Positions 59,518 through 64,000 of a stretch of DNA of 64,000 nt are shown here, piece by piece. A program made the position numbers and the translations under genes. Origin of the DNA: Thiobacillus sp. (GTDB lineage: Bacteria > Pseudomonadota > Gammaproteobacteria > Burkholderiales > Thiobacillaceae); assembly GCA_024235835.1 (NCBI GenBank), contig JACKLQ010000001.1, positions 1,587,533 through 1,651,532 of the forward strand, written 5' to 3'. The notes under the pieces were generated by a model. It worked only from the letters and a program-made list of their open reading frames with translations, did no database searches and had not been told where the DNA came from. The number at the start of each line of letters is the position of its first letter. The first letter of the stretch is position 1.

Positions 59518-59771
59518 TGCCGTCCAAGAAAATACTGGACCAAATGCGCCGCGAACCCGCCAATGTCAGGTTCCGCGAGCTCATGAAAGTATGCGAGGAA
59601 TACTTTGGAAAATCACGCCAGATGGGCACAAGCCACGCCATCTTCAAGACCCCCTGGATCGGTGATCCACGAATCAACATCCAGGACGACAAGGGCAAGG
59701 CGAAGCCCTATCAGGTAAGACAGGTTCTTCTGGCAATCGACAAGCTTGAGGGCATAAAAAATGAACGTTGA
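59517..59771 (+). CDS. hicA: HicA-family mRNA interferase toxin
   Basis: An 84-residue dsRBD-like toxin: FRELMKVCEEYFGKSRQMGTSHAIFKTPW (in pieces) contains the catalytic His in GTSHAIF, then the basic KGKAKPYQVRQVLLAIDKL. HicA cleaves mRNA when freed from HicB. The start is GTG at 59517, sharing one base with the ligase stop. It overlaps hicB by 11 bases. A probable operator palindrome lies directly upstream. Confidence 0.88.
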   Translation: MPSKKILDQMRREPANVRFRELMKVCEEYFGKSRQMGTSHAIFKTPWIGDPRINIQDDKGKAKPYQVRQVLLAIDKLEGIKNER

Positions 59772-60084
59772 TCACTACACTTACCGCGTCACCTGGTCGC
59801 CCGAGGATGGCGAGCATGTCGGGTTGTGCGTCGAGTTCCCATCGCTCTCATGGCTGACGAGCGAGCCAGAGGCTGCACTCCAGGGAATTCGCAAGCTGGT
59901 GGCCGATGTCGTCGCCGACATGGAAGCCGCCGGAGAGAGCATTCCAGTACCCTTGGCGGAAAGGCGCTACAGTGGTGAGTTCCGCGTCCGCATCCCACCG
60001 GAAATCCATCGGGCCCTGGCCATGCAGGCTGCCGAGCAGGGAGTTAGCCTGAATCGCCTGGCCAGTGCGAAACTGGCCGCCTGA
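59761..60084 (+). CDS. hicB: HicB-family antitoxin
   Basis: A 107-residue antitoxin with the HicB partial RNase H-like fold at the N-terminus (YRVTWSPEDGEHVGLCVEFPSLSWL, in pieces, then EALQGIRKLVADVV-type helix). A C-terminal ribbon-helix-helix follows: SGEFRVRIPPEIHRALAMQAAEQGVSLNRLAS in pieces, about residues 70-103. The RHH domain would bind the 59488 palindrome. Overlaps hicA by 11 bases. The gap to the next gene is 77 bases without recognisable features. Confidence 0.9.
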   Translation: MNVDHYTYRVTWSPEDGEHVGLCVEFPSLSWLTSEPEAALQGIRKLVADVVADMEAAGESIPVPLAERRYSGEFRVRIPPEIHRALAMQAAEQGVSLNRLASAKLAA

Positions 60085-60161
60085 AATGGCTTCGGTCACG
60101 CCAACGTCCGGACTTTGCCTGGCACCTTCGTTCAAACCGCATTGAGATATCCTCGCTAGAT

Positions 60162-61382
60162 ATGGACATCGCCAAACTCATCGGCCTGCCCTTCCGCTAT
60201 CAACCTTGGCGGCCCCGCCACCTGCGCCTGATCCTGGCGGATGCCACCAACCCCGCCACCCAGGAACAGCGGGAGCACAAGGCCCACCTGGCCGCCGCCA
60301 TAGACTGGCTGTGCCACGCCCAGGACGTGCGCGACGGCCGCCCCGACGCTGGTGGCGTGGCCGCCGGCTGGAGCTTCGAGGACGGCTGGCTGCCCAGCTA
60401 CCCGGAAACCACCGGCTACATCATCGAAACCTTCCTGGCCGCCGCCAGGATCCTCGACCGTCCGGAACTGGTGGACCGGGCCGGCCGCATGATCGACTGG
60501 GAACTCTCCCTCCAGGCCCCCGACGGCGCCTTCCCCGGCCATTTCGGCGAGCCCGGCTCCCACCCCGTGATCTTCAACCAGGGCCAGATCATGCACGGCC
60601 TGGTGGCGGGCTACACCCAACTGGGCCGCCAGGACTGCCTGGAGGCCATGGTGCGCGCCGGCCACTGGTTCATCCAGCAGCAGGACCCGGACGGCTGCTT
60701 CCGCAAGTTCGAGCACAACGGCACACCCCACGTCTACAACACCCGCGCCACCTGGGCCCTCATGGCCGCCGGCCTGGTGTCCGGCGAGCAGGCCCTGGTG
60801 GACGGCGCCCGCCGCAACCTGGACTGGGCCCTCACCCAACAGACCCCCTCCGGCTGGTATGCCACCAACGCCTTCGTGCCGGAGCGTTCCCCTTTCACCC
60901 ACACCATCGCCTACGCCATCCGGGGCTTCCTGGAATGCGGCGTGCTGGAGGGCGAGCAGCGCTACATCGACTCCGCCCTCAAGGCCGGCAAGGGCATGGC
61001 CCGGGCCCAGCGCCGGGACGGCTGGCTGGCGGGCACCTACAAGGACGGCTGGCTGGCGGACGCCGGCTACGCCTGTCTCACCGGCATTGCCCAGATGAGC
61101 CTCAACTGGACCCGCATGGCCCAGGTCACCGGCGATGACTCCTTCCGTACCCATGCCCGGGCAGGCCTGGCCTATCTGAAGTCCACCCAGCGGCTGGACG
61201 ACGCCGACGCCACCATCCGGGGCGGCATCGCCGGCTCCAGCCCCATCTGGGGCGACTATTCCCGCTTCGAATACCCCAACTGGGCCTGCAAGTTCTTCGC
61301 CGATGCCCTGATGATGGATTTGGAGGACATCGCAATTCCACCTGTGCCTCATGCCGGATCCAACGAAGAAGGCCAAGGATAG
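60162..61382 (+). CDS. Alpha/alpha-toroid protein of unknown function
   Basis: A 406-residue protein built from repeated helix-pair units with G-W-x-E/Y signatures: AGWSFEDGWLPSYPETTGYI, SLQAPDGAFPGHFGEPG, QDPDGCFRKF, NTRATWALMAAGL, SGWYATNAFVPERSPFTHTIAYAIRGFLE (pieces) and DGWLADAGYACLTG. This is an alpha/alpha toroid as in terpene cyclase/prenyltransferase-like and unsaturated glucuronyl hydrolase or AGE epimerase families. In a polysaccharide locus a lyase/hydrolase or epimerase is most plausible, but no catalytic set is certain. No signal peptide. It lies between hicB and the second mntA. Confidence 0.75.
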   Translation: MDIAKLIGLPFRYQPWRPRHLRLILADATNPATQEQREHKAHLAAAIDWLCHAQDVRDGRPDAGGVAAGWSFEDGWLPSYPETTGYIIETFLAAARILDRPELVDRAGRMIDWELSLQAPDGAFPGHFGEPGSHPVIFNQGQIMHGLVAGYTQLGRQDCLEAMVRAGHWFIQQQDPDGCFRKFEHNGTPHVYNTRATWALMAAGLVSGEQALVDGARRNLDWALTQQTPSGWYATNAFVPERSPFTHTIAYAIRGFLECGVLEGEQRYIDSALKAGKGMARAQRRDGWLAGTYKDGWLADAGYACLTGIAQMSLNWTRMAQVTGDDSFRTHARAGLAYLKSTQRLDDADATIRGGIAGSSPIWGDYSRFEYPNWACKFFADALMMDLEDIAIPPVPHAGSNEEGQG

Positions 61383-61390
61383 AAAACTCC

Positions 61391-61690
61391 ATGGCCTCTA
61401 GAATTCCTATCCCGCAAGAACGGATCGCCGCCATCTGCCGGCAATACCACGTAAGGAAACTTGCCTTGTTCGGATCTGTGCTGCGCGCCGACTTTCGCAC
61501 GGACAGCGATGTGGACATCCTCGTCGAATTTGAACCGGGACATACACCCAGTTTTTTCGGCCTGGCCCGCATTGAAAGGGAACTCGCCCAACTCATTGGC
61601 AGAACCGTTGATTTGAGAACGGCCGATGACCTCAGCAGATATTTCCGGCAGGACGTGCTGGAGAAGGCGGAAATCCAGTATGAACAGTGA
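61391..61690 (+). CDS. mntA: MntA-type antitoxin nucleotidyltransferase (module 3)
   Basis: A 99-residue minimal nucleotidyltransferase with LFGSVLRADFRTDSDVDILVEF, an exact GSX10DXD motif, and a short C-terminal part (VDLRTADDLSRYFRQDVL). Expected to AMPylate its HepT partner. It lies 8 bases after the toroid gene and overlaps hepT by 11. Its sequence is not closely similar to module 2, so the two were probably acquired separately rather than duplicated. Confidence 0.88.
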   Translation: MASRIPIPQERIAAICRQYHVRKLALFGSVLRADFRTDSDVDILVEFEPGHTPSFFGLARIERELAQLIGRTVDLRTADDLSRYFRQDVLEKAEIQYEQ

Positions 61691-62042
61691 CGATCTAATC
61701 CGTCTCATGCACATGCTGGATGCCGCACGCGAAGCCACAGGCTTCTTCAAGGGCATTGAAAAACGCCAACTCCACGAAAACCGCATGCTTCTGCTTGCCA
61801 CGGTGAAGGAACTCGAAATCGTTGGCGAGGCGGCCGCGAAAATATCCGCCGAAACGAAGGAAAATTGCGCTGAGATTCCCTGGGCGGACATCATTGGTAT
61901 GCGTCACCGTCTTGTGCACGCCTATTTCGACATAGATACAGAGGTCGTTTGGCAAACGATTGCCCGCGATATCCCTCCCCTAATCACGCTGCTGGAAGGC
62001 GTGCTCGAAAAGTCAGTGCAGTCTCAAAGAACATCCACATGA
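61680..62042 (+). CDS. hepT: HepT-type HEPN toxin (module 3)
   Basis: A 120-residue HEPN protein of the DUF86 type: RLMHMLDAAREATGFF, ATVKELEIVGEAAAKIS, IPWADIIGMRHRLVHAYFDID with RHRLVHAY fitting RX4HXY. DUF86 HepT is the best-studied MntA partner. Start ATG 61680 overlaps mntA by 11 bases; the stop overlaps the formyltransferase ATG as ATGA, coupling this toxin to a polysaccharide-modifying gene. AT-richer than flanking genes. Confidence 0.9.
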   Translation: MNSDDLIRLMHMLDAAREATGFFKGIEKRQLHENRMLLLATVKELEIVGEAAAKISAETKENCAEIPWADIIGMRHRLVHAYFDIDTEVVWQTIARDIPPLITLLEGVLEKSVQSQRTST

Positions 62043-62884
62043 GCAGCCACGTCAACAAACTCCGCGTCATGGTCCTGTGCGGACGCAGCCCCCGTCACCT
62101 CCATGTGGCCAACGCGCTTTGCAAGGCGGCGGACGTGCTCGCCATCGTGCAGGAGAACGGCTCCGAGTTCTCCTGGAAGAAACTGGCCAGGACCCTGCGG
62201 CCGGACAATTTCTTCCGCAAGGCCTGGCGCTGGCTGAGGGACCGCCGGCGCTACACCGGCAACCCGGAAGCCAAATTCTTCTTCGGCCAGCAAACACCCC
62301 ATCTGGACCACCCGGAACTGGTGCGGGAGTTCCCGCACATCAACCACCCGGACGTGGTGCAACTGGCGCGGGAGCTCCAGCCCGACATGCTGTGCGTGTT
62401 CGGCACCTCCCTCATCCGGGGCGACCTGCTGAAGGAAGGCCGGCTGGGCATCGCCAACCTGCATGGGGGCCTCTCCCCCGAGTATCGGGGTGCCGACTGC
62501 ACCTTCTGGGCCCTGTTCAACGGCGAGCCGGAGAAAGTGGGCTGCACCCTGCACTGGATCGACACGGGCATCGATACCGGCGGCCTCATCGCCCACATCA
62601 GCCCGAAGATCGAGCCCGACGACGACGAACTGCGCCTTTTCTGGCGCAGCGTGCAGACCAGCGCCGACGTCTACGCAGAATTCCTGGCCCGCACGGCCGC
62701 CGGCGAGCGATTCGGCCAGGTCCAGCCCCACAAGGGCAGGCTCTACCAGGTCAAGCAGCGGGGACTTCGCCATGAACGACTGGTGGACCAGCGCCTGAAG
62801 GACGGCCTGCTGCGCAACCTCCGTCTGGACGCCCGGGTGACCTGGTTCCCCGCCGCGACCGCCACCAACGGCCGAGTAGGCTGA
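62039..62884 (+). CDS. Formyltransferase-family protein of XrtA locus
   Basis: A 281-residue protein with a Formyl_trans_N core (about 60-200): PDMLCVFGTSLIRGDLL, GIANLHGGLSPEYRGADCTFWAL (pieces; the NLHGG..P.YRG block binds formyl-THF) and HWIDTGIDTGGLI. It probably N-formylates an amino sugar of the polysaccharide, as other sugar formyltransferases do; the exact acceptor is unknown. It starts at ATG 62039, overlapping the hepT stop by four bases. The next gene follows after 7 bases. Confidence 0.87.
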   Translation: MSSHVNKLRVMVLCGRSPRHLHVANALCKAADVLAIVQENGSEFSWKKLARTLRPDNFFRKAWRWLRDRRRYTGNPEAKFFFGQQTPHLDHPELVREFPHINHPDVVQLARELQPDMLCVFGTSLIRGDLLKEGRLGIANLHGGLSPEYRGADCTFWALFNGEPEKVGCTLHWIDTGIDTGGLIAHISPKIEPDDDELRLFWRSVQTSADVYAEFLARTAAGERFGQVQPHKGRLYQVKQRGLRHERLVDQRLKDGLLRNLRLDARVTWFPAATATNGRVG

Positions 62885-62891
62885 TCGCCGT

Positions 62892-64000
62892 ATGCGCGAC
62901 ATCCTGGTCACCGCCATCGTCCTGGTCTGGTTGTTCCTGATCCTGCGAAAGGCCCACTACGGCGGCTACCTCTGGGCCTGGCTGAGCTACATGAACCCCC
63001 ACAAGCAGTGCTGGGGGTTCGCCATGAACATGCCGTTTGTGTACGCCTCTTTCCTGGTGACGGTGGCGTCCATGTTCATGAGCAAGGAGCCCAAGCGCAT
63101 CCCCTGGACACGGGAGACCATCCTGTTAGCCGCTTTCATGGGGTGGATGACCATCACCACGTTCATGGCGTTCTATTCCGGTCTGGCCTGGGAACAATGG
63201 AACAAGGTCCTCAAGATCCAGGTAGGCACCTTCATGACCCTGATGCTCATCAACAGCAAAGACCGCATCCGTATTTTCATCTGGGTCATCTGCCTGTCTT
63301 TGGGCTACTACGGCATCAAGGGCGGCATCTTCACCATCGCCCACGGCGGCACCTACCGGGTGCAGGGCCCTGCCAGCACCTTCTTCGAGGGCAATAACGA
63401 AATGGGCCTGGCCCTCATCATGACCGTGCCCCTCATGCGCTATCTGCACCTGGTGGAGCCCCGCCAGTGGGTCAAGCTGGGTTTGGCGGGCGCCATGTTC
63501 CTCACCACCATCGCTGCGTTCGGCACCCAGTCCCGGGGGGCCCTGGTGGCCCTGGCGGCCATGGGCACCATGCTCTGGCTGAAGAGCCGCAACAAGTTCA
63601 TGACCGCCTTGCTTTTGGGGGCCAGCATCGGTGCGGCCGTCAACATCATGCCCCAGGAATGGTGGGACCGCATGAACACCATCAAGACCTATCAGCAAGA
63701 CGAATCCGCCCTGGGCCGCATCAACGCCTGGCATACAGCCTTCAACGTGGCGAAGAGCAACATCACCGGCGGGGGCTTCGAGATGTTCCGCTACCCCACT
63801 TTTCGTCAATACGCCCCGGACCCCAACCGGGTCCACGACGTGCACAGCATCTACTTCGAAGTCATGGGCGAACATGGCTTCATCGGCTTCTTCATGTTCG
63901 TAAGTCTGATCGCGCTGACCTGGATCAAAGCCAGCGGCATCATCCGCGCCTGTAGAAAAGATCCAGACAAGAAGTGGGCGGCGGACCTGGCAGCCATGTT
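62892..64000 (+). CDS. O-glycosylation ligase, exosortase A-associated (partial, 3' cut)
   Basis: The frame opens with ATG 62892 and is still open at the window end, giving 369 residues so far. It is a multi-pass membrane protein with hydrophobic segments at about 4-20, 45-60, 78-98, 115-130, 140-155 and beyond. It has the O-antigen ligase/Wzy-type block TQSRGALVALAAMG and a large outer loop with WWDRMNTIKTYQQDESALGRINAW (pieces), HDVHSIYFEVMGEHGFIGFFMF. This fits the TIGR03097 exosortase-associated ligase, usually just over 400 residues, so 40-60 residues are missing. Confidence 0.9.
   Translation, partial: MRDILVTAIVLVWLFLILRKAHYGGYLWAWLSYMNPHKQCWGFAMNMPFVYASFLVTVASMFMSKEPKRIPWTRETILLAAFMGWMTITTFMAFYSGLAWEQWNKVLKIQVGTFMTLMLINSKDRIRIFIWVICLSLGYYGIKGGIFTIAHGGTYRVQGPASTFFEGNNEMGLALIMTVPLMRYLHLVEPRQWVKLGLAGAMFLTTIAAFGTQSRGALVALAAMGTMLWLKSRNKFMTALLLGASIGAAVNIMPQEWWDRMNTIKTYQQDESALGRINAWHTAFNVAKSNITGGGFEMFRYPTFRQYAPDPNRVHDVHSIYFEVMGEHGFIGFFMFVSLIALTWIKASGIIRACRKDPDKKWAADLAAM

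Noticed and set aside
47421..64000. PEP-CTERM substrate gene in the exosortase locus
   Set aside because: No ORF in the window ends with a Val-Pro-Glu-Pro motif, hydrophobic segment and Arg-rich tail; substrates are presumably elsewhere.
1..64000. tRNA, rRNA, CRISPR, insertion sequences, prophage, integron attC sites
   Set aside because: No tRNA cloverleaf, rRNA block, regularly spaced repeats, transposase motifs or integrase were recognised. The TA-rich stretch lacks attC-like palindromes between cassettes and its genes overlap, so an integron array is not supported.

Overview
The window is a 64-kb, high-GC (by eye roughly two-thirds G+C), densely coded chromosomal segment with no tRNA, rRNA, CRISPR array, insertion sequence or prophage that I could recognise. 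Gene content and order point to a betaproteobacterium, most plausibly of the Rhodocyclales/Nitrosomonadales type. The pointers are the linked blocks rplU-rpmA-obgE-proB, lptFG divergent from pepA, nadB divergent from rpoE-rseABC-mucD, lepA-lepB-DUF4845-rnc-era-recO-pdxJ, kdsD-kdsC-lptCAB-rpoN-hpf-ptsN-hprK-rapZ, a sigma/DUF3619/DUF3106/RDD cluster, and an exosortase A (XrtA, PEP-CTERM) polysaccharide locus. No species can be named from this alone.

Layout. 1-4.3 kb: 3' part of ileS, then lspA, fkpB and ispH in a tightly packed run. 4.4-7.3 kb, minus strand: rplU, rpmA, obgE, proB. 7.4-9.2 kb: an ECF-type sigma factor translationally coupled to DUF3619, DUF3106 and RDD membrane proteins. 9.2-12.9 kb: lptG and lptF (minus) and pepA (plus). 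12.9-18.6 kb: nadB (minus), then rpoE-rseA-rseB-rseC-mucD, the envelope-stress regulon core. 18.7-24.7 kb: translation, RNA-processing and repair genes from lepA to pdxJ. 24.8-28.7 kb: an orphan membrane histidine kinase, a tiny prepilin remnant and a KefB-type antiporter. 28.8-38.3 kb: Kdo synthesis, LPS export ATPase components, sigma-54, nitrogen-PTS regulators, RapZ, a NusG-II/Gx pair, ubiX and a PilZ protein. 38.3-47.2 kb: cardiolipin synthase, a phosphatase/endonuclease-fold protein, a lipoprotein, two START-like periplasmic proteins opposite a lone RND permease, dgt and aroB. 47.4-64 kb: the XrtA locus, which runs off the right end inside a predicted O-glycosylation ligase.

The most striking part is 53.1-62.0 kb. 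From the amidotransferase onward, each junction between successive polysaccharide genes holds one two-gene toxin-antitoxin-like module in the same orientation: DUF6883/DUF4926, HI0074-like/nucleotidyltransferase, MntA/HepT (followed by a possible 49-residue ORF), HicA/HicB and a second MntA/HepT. Many borders are ATGA or short overlaps, so the modules look translationally coupled to the surface-polysaccharide genes. A sequence with sigma-54 spacing (GG-N10-GC) and a perfect -12 TTGCA lies 27 bases before xrtA. That would fit the known sigma-54 control of XrtA/PEP-CTERM loci, and rpoN itself is in this window. A perfect 18-bp palindrome lies 12 bases upstream of hicA.

Smaller structural oddities are period-7 tandem repeats at four loci (one in frame inside ileS), a REP-like palindrome that encodes part of the ObgE tail, and a terminator-like hairpin touching the lepA start codon. 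No gap between genes exceeds about 200 bases.
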